NCBI GenBank assembly: GCA_031555955.1
Contig: JAVBTY010000042.1
Span: 62,001 to 126,000, forward strand
Origin: Azoarcus sp031555955
GTDB taxonomy: Bacteria; Pseudomonadota; Gammaproteobacteria; Burkholderiales; Rhodocyclaceae
Reading direction: 5' to 3'
Length of the DNA: 64,000 nucleotides
Below the pieces are notes generated by a model. The model was not told where the DNA came from, ran no database searches, and saw only the letters and a program-made list of their open reading frames with translations. Made by a program: the position numbers and the translations under genes. Shown in pieces: positions 36,805 to 44,633 of the stretch (within the stretch, counting starts at the first letter, position 1; each line of letters opens with the position of its first letter).

Positions 36805-37875
36805 TTACTTTGACGCTGGTGCGCCGGATGGTGCGGTTTCGCGCAGCCGTGCGGGCGGGATCACGCCTTCTTCGGTGATGATGCCGTCGATGAGCGTCGC
36901 GGGGGTGATGTCGAACGCCGGGTTGGCCACGGAAACATCGTCCGGCGCAAGCATGAGTTCCGCCGGGTCGCCGCTGGCGCTGACGCCGTGAATGCGGCGC
37001 ACTTCGCCGCCGTCGCGGTCCTCGATGGGAATCGCGGCTCCGTCCGCGCAGGCGAAATCCAGCGTCGAGCGCGGCGCGGCGATGTAGAACGGAACACCGG
37101 CGGCGCGCGCCGCCAGAGCCTTGAGATACGTGCCGACCTTGTTCGCGGTGTCGCCATTGGCGGCGACGCGGTCCGCGCCGGTGATTACCAGATCGGCCTC
37201 GCCCCGCGCCAGCATCAGCCCGGCGGCGTTGTCGGCGATCAGCGTATGGGGCACGCCCGCCTGGCGCAGTTCCCATGCGGTGAGCAGGCCCTGGTTGCGC
37301 GGGCGCGTTTCGCTGACGATAACGTGCACCGCCAGTCCGGCGGCGTGGGCGGCGTATACCGGCGCGAGCGCGGTGCCCGCGCCGAGGGTGGCGAGCCAGC
37401 CCGCGTTGCAGTGGGTCATGACGCGCACCGCCCGTCCGCTGGTACGCGCGCGCAGCAGATCCAGTCCATGCTGGCCGATGGCGGCGCAGGTGGCGATGTC
37501 GCCGGCGCGGATGGCTTCCGCCTCGCCCCACGCCGCTGCGGACCGTTCTGCCGCGGGAAGCGGGCGCAGCCGCGCGTTCATGCGCGCCAGGGCCCAGTGC
37601 AGGTTGACCGCGGTGGGGCGGGTGGCGGCGAGCAGTTCAAGCGCGCGGTCGAGCGTGCTGTCCGTGGCGCTGTCGCGCAGTGCAAGAGCAACGCCGAAAG
37701 CCGCCGTGGCGCCGATCAGCGGAGCGCCGCGCACCTGCATGGCGCGGATGGCGTGGGCGGCCCCGGCAACGGTGTCAATCCGCTGGTGCAGCGTACGCCA
37801 GGGCAGGGCGGTCTGGTCAAGAATGTCGATGCTGTCGCCATAACGGCGCAGCGTTGGAATCGGTGGAGCAAACAT
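36805..37875 (-). CDS. mtnA: S-methyl-5-thioribose-1-phosphate isomerase
   Basis: Isomerises 5-methylthioribose-1-phosphate to 5-methylthioribulose-1-phosphate in salvage of methylthioadenosine. It has 356 residues; MQVRGAPLIGATAAFG, MTHCNAGWLATLGAGTAL (catalytic Cys region) and ITGADRVAANGDTANKVGTY (catalytic Asp) are the MtnA pattern. Neither mtnP nor mtnK is beside it. Leads an operon with the class II aldolase and a GGDEF/EAL gene. Confidence 0.95.
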   Translation of the reverse strand: MFAPPIPTLRRYGDSIDILDQTALPWRTLHQRIDTVAGAAHAIRAMQVRGAPLIGATAAFGVALALRDSATDSTLDRALELLAATRPTAVNLHWALARMNARLRPLPAAERSAAAWGEAEAIRAGDIATCAAIGQHGLDLLRARTSGRAVRVMTHCNAGWLATLGAGTALAPVYAAHAAGLAVHVIVSETRPRNQGLLTAWELRQAGVPHTLIADNAAGLMLARGEADLVITGADRVAANGDTANKVGTYLKALAARAAGVPFYIAAPRSTLDFACADGAAIPIEDRDGGEVRRIHGVSASGDPAELMLAPDDVSVANPAFDITPATLIDGIITEEGVIPPARLRETAPSGAPASK

Positions 37876-37996
37876 GGTGGCGCTATTCTAGGAGTGGAAC
37901 CATCTGAAAGGAAAGCGGCCTTTGCCCTGCATCAAGGCGCGCTGCCCCGCGTGCTACACTCCGAAGGCTTTCCCCTTTATTAATAACGGATTTTTC

Positions 37997-38248
37997 GTGC
38001 GTAACCTGCTTCTGTTCCTGTTCGTTCTGTTTGGCATATGGTGGGTGCGCCGCGTTCTGGGCGGGCGGGGCGCGCGGACGCGCGGGCGGGGCGCCCGCGG
38101 CGACACGCCCGCGGACGGGCCGGAACGCATGCCCGGCTGCGCCCATTGCGGCGTGCATGCGCCGGAAAGCGAGGGCGTGTACGCGGGCGAACAGTTTTTC
38201 TGCTGCGAAGCGCACCGGCGTCTCGGCGGGCGCGACCGGGGGGAATAG
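37997..38248 (+). CDS. PP0621-family small protein
   Basis: An 83-residue protein of the PP0621 family: one N-terminal membrane helix (NLLLFLFVLFGIWWV), a basic Gly/Arg-rich linker, and a C-terminal zinc-ribbon-like part with Cys and His (CAHCGVHAPESEG, FCCEAHRRLGG). I chose the GTG at 37997 since the family starts right at the membrane helix; an in-frame ATG further up gives an implausible N-terminus. It stands 3 bp before pilS, its usual place in betaproteobacteria. Function unknown, possibly linked to pilin control. Confidence 0.83.
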   Translation: MRNLLLFLFVLFGIWWVRRVLGGRGARTRGRGARGDTPADGPERMPGCAHCGVHAPESEGVYAGEQFFCCEAHRRLGGRDRGE

Positions 38249-38251
38249 CCG

Positions 38252-39808
38252 GTGGCGGCTGCATCCGGGCTGGCGGGCGTTGATGCGTCGCGACGGCTGT
38301 CGCTGCGTTATTTCAATCTTTTCCGGCTGATCCTGGCGGGCACGCTGCTTGTCGCCGGGAGTGTGCTCAATCTGGGCCATGAACGCCCCAGCGTGTTTCA
38401 GGCGGTTGCGTTCGGCTATCTGGGGGCCGTGCTTGTTCTCGGTTTTCCGGATGCGCCGGAGCGCTTCGGTTTCGAGCGTGTTTCCACCCTCCAGGTCATC
38501 ATCGATGTGCTCGTCCTGACAGCCATCATGGCCGCCAGTGGCGGCTACCGCAGCGGCATGCCGGTGCTGATGATGATTGTGCTTGCCGGCGCGGGGCTGG
38601 TGGCTGAAGGGCGGATGGTGCTTTTTTTCGCCGCGCTGGCCACGGTCGCCATGCTGGCCGAAAACGTCTGGCGTCTGGTTTTTCGCGGTGTCTCGGGCGA
38701 CTTCGTCCAGCTTGGCATCCTCTGCACCGGGTTTTTCGGTGTTGCTCTCGTCGCCCGGGGGCTTGCCCTGCGGGCCAAGGCCAATGCCGCGCTGGCGGCG
38801 GATCGCGGCCGGGAGCTGGCGAAACAGGAAGCGGTTAACGAGCGTATCATCCACGGCATGCAGGACGGCGTGATCGTCGTTGGCGCGGGCGATCACGTGC
38901 GCAAGGCCAATCCGCAGGCCGCCGCGCTGCTCGGCCTGCATGCGCTTGAGGCGCTGGTGCTTACCGACATCGACGAGACGTTCCGCGAGGTGCTGGCCGA
39001 CCGCAGCGGCGAAGGGCGGCTGATGCGCCTGGGGCCGGCCGGCCGGCTGCTGCGCTGCCGCGCGGTGCAGGGCGAACCAGGCAGCGTTGCGGCCGCCGCG
39101 ACGCTGGTCTATCTGACCGATTTCGAGGATATCCAGCGCAGCCTCCAGCAATCCAAACTGGCCGCGCTGGGACGCCTTACCGCCAGCATGGCGCACGAGA
39201 TCCGCAACCCGCTCTCCGCCATTACCCAGGCGGCGGATCTGCTGGAAGAAGAAAAGCGCGGCGATGTCCGCGAACGCCTCGTGCGCATCATCGGCGACAA
39301 CGCCCGGCGCATCGAACGCATGATCCGCGACGTGCTCGCGCTGGGGCGGCGCGACCAGGCCGAACCGGAAACGCTCCCGCTGGCCGCGTTCGTGCACGAA
39401 CTGGCCGAAACGCATTGCCTGCAGGGCGAAGCCGAGCGCGCCATCTATCATGTGGACATCGACCCCCGCCACACCCTGGGCATGGACCGTGCGCACCTGC
39501 GGCAGATTCTCGACAATCTTGTCGTCAACGCCCGCCGCTACTGCTCGGGCGCTTCTGGCTCGGTGCGCATTTATAGTGAGGCGCTACCCGACGGGCGCAT
39601 CGTTCTGCATGTACGCGACGACGGACCCGGCATCGGAGAGAACTATGCCCCACATCTGTTCGAGCCCTTCTTCACCACCCATGCAAAAGGCACGGGGCTG
39701 GGTCTGTATATTGCCCGCGAGCTGGCCGAAGCCAACGGCATCCGGCTGGAACTGCGCGGGGACGGCCCCGGCGCCCACTTCACGCTGACCGGACGGAGCC
39801 AGCCATGA
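38252..39808 (+). CDS. pilS: PilS-like sensor histidine kinase
   Basis: A 518-residue membrane kinase with about six N-terminal helices (residues about 20-185), a PAS domain (MQDGVIVVGAGDHVRKANPQ), the H-box MAHEIRNPLSAI and an ATPase domain with DDGPGIGE and GTGLGLYIARELAE. PilS senses pilin in the membrane and signals to PilR. Start is GTG at 38252. It overlaps pilR by 4 bp, and the pilin gene follows pilR, so the assignment rests on both domains and context. Confidence 0.92.
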   Translation: MAAASGLAGVDASRRLSLRYFNLFRLILAGTLLVAGSVLNLGHERPSVFQAVAFGYLGAVLVLGFPDAPERFGFERVSTLQVIIDVLVLTAIMAASGGYRSGMPVLMMIVLAGAGLVAEGRMVLFFAALATVAMLAENVWRLVFRGVSGDFVQLGILCTGFFGVALVARGLALRAKANAALAADRGRELAKQEAVNERIIHGMQDGVIVVGAGDHVRKANPQAAALLGLHALEALVLTDIDETFREVLADRSGEGRLMRLGPAGRLLRCRAVQGEPGSVAAAATLVYLTDFEDIQRSLQQSKLAALGRLTASMAHEIRNPLSAITQAADLLEEEKRGDVRERLVRIIGDNARRIERMIRDVLALGRRDQAEPETLPLAAFVHELAETHCLQGEAERAIYHVDIDPRHTLGMDRAHLRQILDNLVVNARRYCSGASGSVRIYSEALPDGRIVLHVRDDGPGIGENYAPHLFEPFFTTHAKGTGLGLYIARELAEANGIRLELRGDGPGAHFTLTGRSQP

Positions 39809-41223
39809 AAAACGACGAACGCCGCCAGGGCCAGACCGTTACCGACGTCCTCGTCGTGGACGATGAAAGCGACATCCGCGAGCTGATCGAACTCTCCCTG
39901 CTGCGCATGGGGCTGGGCTGCGACACCGCCGGTTCCGTGGGCGAAGCGCGCGCGCTGCTCGCCGCCAGGCGCTACCGCCTGTGCCTTACCGACATGCGCC
40001 TTCCCGATGGCGACGGGCTGGAACTGGTCGAACTCATCCAGTCCTCCCATAACCGCCTGCCAGTGGCCGTGATTACCGCCTTCGGCAGCATCGAAACCGC
40101 CATCCGCGCGCTCAAGCTCGGCGCGTTCGATTTCGTCACCAAGCCGGTCGAACTCAAGGCGCTCCGGGAGCTCGTCAGCCACGCCCTCCGGCTGGGCCAG
40201 CCGGAAACCGCCGCGCCGCAGCCGGGCGGGCGGGCGCTCATCGGCGCTTCCGCCGCGCTGGCGCAGCTGCGCGCGCAGATCGAAAAACTCGCCCGCAACC
40301 AGGCTCCCGTGTTTATCTACGGCGAATCGGGCACCGGCAAGGAAGTCACCGCCCGCCTCATCCACGACCTCGGCGCCCGCGCCGCCGGGCCGTTTGTCCC
40401 GGTCAACTGCGGCGCGATCTCGCCCGAGCTGATGGAAAGCGAATTCTTCGGCCACCGCAAAGGCAGTTTCACCGGCGCCAGTGCGGACAAGGAAGGCCTC
40501 TTTCAGGCTGCGGCTGGCGGCACCCTGTTTCTCGACGAAGTCGCCGAACTGCCGCTGTCCATGCAGGTGAAACTGCTGCGCGCCATCCAGGAACGCGCCG
40601 TGCGCCCCGTTGGCGCGCATGCCGAAGAGCCGGTGGACGTGCGCATCCTCTCCGCCTCCCACCGCGATCTGGCGCAGTTCGTCAGCGACGGAAAATTCCG
40701 CCAGGATCTCTACTTCCGCATCAACGTCATCACCCTGCGCGTGCCGCCGCTGCGCGAACGCCCGGAAGACATTCCCGAACTCGCCGCCCACATCCTCGCC
40801 CGCCTCGCCGGACGCGAAGGCGGCGCGGCGCGGCGGCTCTCCCCCGCCGCCGCAGCAGCCCTGCGCCGCCACCCCTTCCTCGGCAACGTGCGCGAACTGG
40901 AAAACCTCCTCGAACGCGCCTGTGCGCTCGCCGAGGGGGACGAAATCGTTCCCGCCGATCTCGATCTGGAAGCCGCGCCCGCGGGCGGCGCGCAGGCGTC
41001 TGCGCTGCCCGCTTCCGGAACTCTCGAAACCGCAGCAGCCGATGGCGGTGGCTGCGATGCCGATAACCGCGACGAGAATGACAGCGACGGCGGCGCGGAC
41101 GAACGCCTGCGCGTGCTGGGCGCGCTCGACGCTACGCGCTGGAACCGCTCCGAAGCCGCGCGCCGCCTGGGCATAACGCTGCGGCAGCTGCGCTACCGGC
41201 TGCAAAAGTGGGGCATGGACTGA
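39805..41223 (+). CDS. pilR: PilR-like sigma54-dependent response regulator
   Basis: A 472-residue NtrC-type activator: receiver (VVDDESDI, phospho-Asp in LTDMRLPDGDG), AAA+ domain (GESGTGKEVTARL, the sigma54 contact loop as GSFTGA, GGTLFLDEVAELPL) and a C-terminal Fis-type HTH (RSEAARRLGITLRQLRYRL). PilR activates pilA. A matching sigma54 promoter and a cluster of TGTC/GACA half-sites lie before the downstream pilin gene. An Ala/Asp-rich linker near residues 390-435 is unusually low in complexity. Confidence 0.94.
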   Translation: MKNDERRQGQTVTDVLVVDDESDIRELIELSLLRMGLGCDTAGSVGEARALLAARRYRLCLTDMRLPDGDGLELVELIQSSHNRLPVAVITAFGSIETAIRALKLGAFDFVTKPVELKALRELVSHALRLGQPETAAPQPGGRALIGASAALAQLRAQIEKLARNQAPVFIYGESGTGKEVTARLIHDLGARAAGPFVPVNCGAISPELMESEFFGHRKGSFTGASADKEGLFQAAAGGTLFLDEVAELPLSMQVKLLRAIQERAVRPVGAHAEEPVDVRILSASHRDLAQFVSDGKFRQDLYFRINVITLRVPPLRERPEDIPELAAHILARLAGREGGAARRLSPAAAAALRRHPFLGNVRELENLLERACALAEGDEIVPADLDLEAAPAGGAQASALPASGTLETAAADGGGCDADNRDENDSDGGADERLRVLGALDATRWNRSEAARRLGITLRQLRYRLQKWGMD

Positions 41224-41253
41224 AAGCGGCCGCCGCTGCGGAGCGGATGTAAA

Positions 41254-41326
41254 AATGTCAAAGCCATGTCATTTGTTGACAAAGATGGACCTTGCCGCTG
41301 TCAGGTTTTGACTGCGCAAATGGACA
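41254..41326 (+). promoter_or_regulatory. Cluster of TGTC/GACA half-sites (candidate PilR sites)
   Basis: Five TGTC or GACA tetramers in 73 bp: TGTC at 41256, 41267 and 41299, GACA at 41278 and 41323. PilR in Pseudomonas binds several TGTC-type sites upstream of pilA, and these lie roughly 60-130 bp before the sigma54 promoter, the usual enhancer distance. Tetramers are short, so single sites are uncertain. Confidence 0.5.
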
Positions 41327-41387
41327 GGCTTGTAGCCCCGGGCTGGTTTTTGTGACGTATTTCACTCTTTTTGGGGCGGTTAAGATC

Positions 41388-41403
41388 TGGCACGGAAGCT
41401 GCT
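41388..41403 (+). promoter_or_regulatory. Sigma54 promoter of the pilin gene
   Basis: TGGCACGGAAGCTGCT matches the -24/-12 consensus (TGGCAC, then TTGC with one change, CTGC), with GG and GC exactly 10 bases apart. The pilin ATG is about 46 bp past the expected start. It stands next to the pilS/pilR genes that would act on it. Confidence 0.85.
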
Positions 41404-41459
41404 AAAGGGATGTCAGGCGGTTTTTCCGCTTCCGTGTAACTTCAACAAGGAGTCTCATC

Positions 41460-42047
41460 ATGAAAAAGATCCAGAAGGGTTTCACCCTGATCGAACTGAT
41501 GATCGTCGTCGCGATCATCGGCATTCTGGCGGCCATCGCGCTGCCACAGTACCAGACTTACGTTGCCAAGTCGCAATTCTCCCGGGCCATGGGCGAGGCG
41601 GGTGCAATCAAGACGAACATTGAGGCTTGCATTACTCTTGGGAAAACGACGATTCCGGCAATAGCCCCGGCTGCAGTAACGGAGTGCAATCCGCAGGCGA
41701 CCGGATCTTCCATTCTGTCCAGCACTGTTGCTTTTACGGTGGGTAATGGCGGGGGCCAGGCGGGTTATGTGGCACCGCCTGACACGGGTGTTCCGGGTGC
41801 TGATATCACTGCTGCGGGCGAGGCTCTGATCGTTGCGGAATTCGGTAGCAATGCCTCTCCGATCCTGGTTAATCCTGCTAATGGCGGTGGTGCTATTGGA
41901 CGGCTTATCTGGGCGCGTGACCTCAATGGTTCCTGGGGTTGCTACACGAACATCGATCTGGATTATGTTGCACCGGGTTGCGCCAGGGATTTGACTAACA
42001 CAGCGGCTATGGCTTCTGCTGCGACAGTCATCACTCCTCTGCCGTGA
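41460..42047 (+). CDS. pilA: Type IV major pilin (PilA)
   Basis: A 195-residue prepilin: short basic leader MKKIQKG, prepilin peptidase site G/F, then FTLIELMIVVAIIGILAAI with Glu5 of the mature protein. The C-terminal cysteines (GCYTNIDLDYVAPGC) would form the D-loop disulfide and an earlier pair also exists (CITLG, TECNP). Shine-Dalgarno AAGGAG precedes the ATG. Controlled by a sigma54 promoter with pilS/pilR upstream, and ended by a strong hairpin. Slightly longer than Pseudomonas PilA. Confidence 0.95.
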   Translation: MKKIQKGFTLIELMIVVAIIGILAAIALPQYQTYVAKSQFSRAMGEAGAIKTNIEACITLGKTTIPAIAPAAVTECNPQATGSSILSSTVAFTVGNGGGQAGYVAPPDTGVPGADITAAGEALIVAEFGSNASPILVNPANGGGAIGRLIWARDLNGSWGCYTNIDLDYVAPGCARDLTNTAAMASAATVITPLP

Positions 42048-42072
42048 TTTGGTTTGACCTGTACTAGAATGG

Positions 42073-42100
42073 AAGGGCGCAAGAAATTGCGCCCTTTTTA
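42073..42100 (+). terminator. Rho-independent terminator after pilA
   Basis: Ten-bp stem AAGGGCGCAA / TTGCGCCCTT with a GAAA loop, followed by a run of T. It lies 26 bp after the pilA stop. Confidence 0.92.
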
Positions 42101-42168
42101 CTTGTATGCGGCCAGCCTCTATCACATGCGTGCGTAAACAGGATTGATGGATTGGGGTGGAGATAAAT

Positions 42169-42720
42169 TTGTGGATTGATGCAGGCGGTTGGTGTAAGGG
42201 CGCCTGCATTGAACTATCTCCCAGTTTCGACCGCCGCCCCGCAGGCGAAACCCTCCGCCTGCTGGTAATCCACGCCATCAGCCTGCCGCCGGACGAGTTC
42301 GGCGGGCCGGGGGTAGCGGCGCTGTTTACCGGCACGCTCGATCCCGCTGTGCATCCGTATTACGCGGGAATTGCCCATCTGCGCGTTTCCGCGCATTTTT
42401 TCATCCGCCGCGATGGTGAGCTGATCCAGTTCGTTTCCACCGAACACCGGGCGTGGCACGCCGGGGCGTCGTGCTGGCGCGGGCGGGAGCAGTGCAATGA
42501 TTTTTCCGTTGGCATCGAGCTGGAAGGCTGTGACACGCTGCCGTTCGAGGCGGCGCAGTATGCGCGGCTGGCGGAACTGGTGGTGGCGCTGCGGCGGCGT
42601 TACCCGGAGATCGAGGACATCGTCGGTCATTCGGATATCGCGCCGGGGCGCAAGACCGACCCTGGGCCGTTTTTCGACTGGGATGGATTCAGAAGCCTGC
42701 TGGCGGTGCAGGCGAAGTAA
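42169..42720 (+). CDS. ampD: AmpD, 1,6-anhydro-N-acetylmuramyl-L-alanine amidase
   Basis: Cytoplasmic zinc amidase of cell-wall recycling; splits anhydroMurNAc from the peptide. Zinc ligands are in LLVIHAISLPP and GHSDIAPGRKTDPGP, and the middle block HFFIRRDGELIQFVS, HAGAS is standard. I chose the TTG at 42169 because GGAG lies 6 bp before it and the product begins MWIDAGGWCKGA as in AmpD; a GTG at 42157 is in frame but overlaps that Shine-Dalgarno. About 183 residues. No ampE is adjacent. Confidence 0.92.
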   Translation: MWIDAGGWCKGACIELSPSFDRRPAGETLRLLVIHAISLPPDEFGGPGVAALFTGTLDPAVHPYYAGIAHLRVSAHFFIRRDGELIQFVSTEHRAWHAGASCWRGREQCNDFSVGIELEGCDTLPFEAAQYARLAELVVALRRRYPEIEDIVGHSDIAPGRKTDPGPFFDWDGFRSLLAVQAK

Positions 42721-42746
42721 ATCCGCACCAAGAAGCTGAAACAGAA

Positions 42747-42780
42747 GCGGGGCGGTTCCCTTGGGTGGAAGCCGCCCCGC
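42747..42780 (-). terminator. Hairpin between ampD and hsp20, likely terminator
   Basis: Nine-bp stem GCGGGGCGG / CCGCCCCGC; on the minus strand it is followed by TTCTGTTTC, only moderately T-rich. It lies 28 bp after the hsp20 stop and between convergent genes. Confidence 0.5.
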
Positions 42781-42807
42781 GCCGTATTCCCGGCACTGGC
42801 CGGGTGC

Positions 42808-43227
42808 TCAGGTAATGGTGAGCCGTTTCGCCTGCGCGGCGGCTTTTTTCGGTAGCACCAGTTCCAGCACGCCATCGCTGAAGCGGGCGCTGGCCTGGGC
42901 TTCGTCGACGTCCTGCCCAAGCTGGAAGCTGCGGGACACCTTGCCGAAGTAGCGTTCGGTGCGCAGCACGCGCTCGCCGTCCTTCACGTCTTTTTCCTGC
43001 CTGCGTTCGGCGCTGATGGAAACCACCGGGCCGTCGATATGGACGTGGATATCCTCTTTTTTCATGCCGGGCAGTTCGGCGCGCACTTCGTAGCTTTCGG
43101 TGTTTTCCTTTACGTCGACGCGCATCTGCGGCGTTTCGGCGGCGGTGCCTGCACCGAAGTCGACGGGGCGGACGAAAAAGCCGCGGAAAAAATCATCCAG
43201 GGGATCGCGGCGGATGATATTGCTCAT
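42808..43227 (-). CDS. Hsp20/alpha-crystallin small heat-shock protein
   Basis: A 139-residue ATP-independent chaperone that holds unfolding proteins. The alpha-crystallin domain spans about residues 35-130 (RVDVKENTESYEVRAELPG, GERVLRTERYFGKVSRSF, FSDGVLELVLPKK), and the tail carries an LTIT I-x-I-like motif. It begins MSNIIRRDPLDDFFRGFF as many proteobacterial members. A sigma32-like promoter lies about 50 bp upstream. Monocistronic. Confidence 0.93.
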   Translation of the reverse strand: MSNIIRRDPLDDFFRGFFVRPVDFGAGTAAETPQMRVDVKENTESYEVRAELPGMKKEDIHVHIDGPVVSISAERRQEKDVKDGERVLRTERYFGKVSRSFQLGQDVDEAQASARFSDGVLELVLPKKAAAQAKRLTIT

Positions 43228-43274
43228 GTCTGCTCTCCTCTACGGTTATGGCCGGTTTTCCGGCTTCAGTATGG

Positions 43275-43302
43275 ATATTGGCGCGGCGCGGATAATTTCA
43301 AG
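43275..43302 (-). promoter_or_regulatory. Heat-shock (sigma32) promoter of hsp20
   Basis: On the minus strand CTTGAAA (43296-43302) is a full -35 match, and GCCAATAT (43275-43282) matches six of eight positions of CCCCATNT, 13 bp apart. Placed about 50 bp before an Hsp20 gene, it supports heat-shock control. Confidence 0.72.
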
Positions 43303-43391
43303 GGCTGGGCATTTCACTCGCGGGCCGGAAATGCGCGCGACGGGCTTGCTATGATCCGGCGGCGCAAGATTGCGGCCAGTAAAGGAAAAAT

Positions 43392-43622
43392 ATGAACAAA
43401 ACGGTACGGACGCAGGGGGGCTGCCCGCGCTGCGGCGCGGCGACGGGCTGTGGAATGGAAGCGGGCGTGGAGCCCTGCTGGTGCGCGGTGTATCCGCCGG
43501 TGTTCGCCGTGCCGTCGCCGGAGGCGGGAAAAGGCTGCTACTGCCCGGCGTGCCTGACGGCGCTGGTGGCGGAAAGGCAGGCAGAGGCGGGGGAACAAGC
43601 GGCGGAACAGCGCCGGGAGTGA
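43392..43622 (+). CDS. Cysteine-rich CWC family protein
   Basis: A 76-residue protein named for the motif Cys-Trp-Cys: CPRCGAATGCGMEAG, EPCWCAVYP and CYCPACL. The paired cysteines suggest a zinc ribbon. AAAGGA lies 5 bp before the ATG. The function of the family is unknown. It converges on the barstar gene, whose end is only 26 bp away. Confidence 0.88.
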   Translation: MNKTVRTQGGCPRCGAATGCGMEAGVEPCWCAVYPPVFAVPSPEAGKGCYCPACLTALVAERQAEAGEQAAEQRRE

Positions 43623-43647
43623 GCCGCGCTGGAGGAACGGGGCGCGT

Positions 43648-44181
43648 TTATTTGCTGGAGCCGGATTGCGGTGGCGGCGCGGCTGTCTGCGGCGTTTCGC
43701 CGCCGGGTTCGCCGTCCGCCGCATCGGCCGCGCTGGCGGCGGTAGCGGCTTCATCACAGCCGTCGTAAAAAACCCAGAACGGAACGGATTCGTCGCGCCA
43801 GATCGCGGCGGCTTCGGCGAGGATGTCGAGCGCGATGGCGCAATCCTCGCCGCAGCGCGCGCGCGCGTCCGGCGCGTGCTCAAGAATCAGCACGTAGCCT
43901 TGCGCAGGCAGCCAGGAGAGATCGCGCAGGCAGTCGTCGAAGGCGTCCCAGTTGTGTCCGAACCAGTCCGGAAAGCGCAGGGCGCGGGCGAAGCATTCCA
44001 GCAGGCTGGCCTTGTCCGCGCAGGCGGCCAGATCAACGCGGATGCAGCGCAGGCTGGCGCGGGCGGCGGCGGCGCGGAGGGCGACGGCGCTGGCTGAAAG
44101 CGGGCGCAGGCCGGAGTCTGCAGCGCAGGCCAGATCGGGTATGGCCGGGCCGGATGGCGCGGCGGCGGAGGATGTGTTCAT
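43648..44181 (-). CDS. Barstar-family RNase inhibitor
   Basis: A 177-residue protein with a barstar fold: the hallmark FPDWFGHNWDAFDDCLRDL contains the Trp/Asp residues that plug the barnase active site. A low-complexity Ala/Gly/Pro tail (about residues 148-177) is unusual. ATG at 44181 overlaps the RNase stop by 4 bp, so inhibitor and enzyme are coupled. The lack of a signal peptide fits a cytoplasmic immunity role against the enzyme encoded upstream. Confidence 0.9.
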   Translation of the reverse strand: MNTSSAAAPSGPAIPDLACAADSGLRPLSASAVALRAAAARASLRCIRVDLAACADKASLLECFARALRFPDWFGHNWDAFDDCLRDLSWLPAQGYVLILEHAPDARARCGEDCAIALDILAEAAAIWRDESVPFWVFYDGCDEAATAASAADAADGEPGGETPQTAAPPPQSGSSK

Positions 44182-44615
44182 CGGCGCTGTCCGGTGCGGG
44201 CCGGATCGATGGCAGCCGGGTCGATCCGGCGGAAACTGCGGTAGTGGTCCGCGGTGTAGTAAAACTCTTCGGGCGGAGCGCCGCCGGTGACGATGCGGCG
44301 CGCGCCACGGTCGCGCGCGCCAGGGGTGGGAACGGTGTATTCGCGGTAGTAGCCGCGCGCGCGCGCGGGCAGCCGCTGTTCCCTGTTCTGGAAGGTGACG
44401 CCGTCATTGCGGTAGGGGAAGGGGCCGCCGCGCAGGATGGCCTGGATAACGGCGGCGGCTTCGGGCGGCAGGCCGCTGGGCGCTGCCGGGCTGGCATCGT
44501 GCGCGGGCGGCGCGCAGCCGGCCAGTGTGATGAGGGCTGCGGCAAGGAAAAAGATCGCCGCCGTGGCGAGGCGGGCAATGGGGGCGAGAGCGGTGTGGCG
44601 TTGTGCGCGGAACAT
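44178..44615 (-). CDS. Barnase-type ribonuclease with lipoprotein signal
   Basis: A 145-residue microbial RNase of the N1/T1/barnase family. The catalytic set is visible by comparison with barnase: Glu in FQNREQRLP, Arg in YYREYTV, His in DHYRSF, plus GGPFPY before them. The N-terminal hydrophobic stretch ends in LAGC, a lipobox, so the mature enzyme may be lipid-anchored at Cys33 or so. Its stop overlaps the barstar start, giving a toxin/immunity-like pair. It follows the REC-TPR gene by 18 bp. Classical barnase is freely secreted; the lipobox is the odd feature. Confidence 0.88.
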   Translation of the reverse strand: MFRAQRHTALAPIARLATAAIFFLAAALITLAGCAPPAHDASPAAPSGLPPEAAAVIQAILRGGPFPYRNDGVTFQNREQRLPARARGYYREYTVPTPGARDRGARRIVTGGAPPEEFYYTADHYRSFRRIDPAAIDPARTGQRR

Positions 44616-44633
44616 TGCGGGGTGCGCGGCGGA

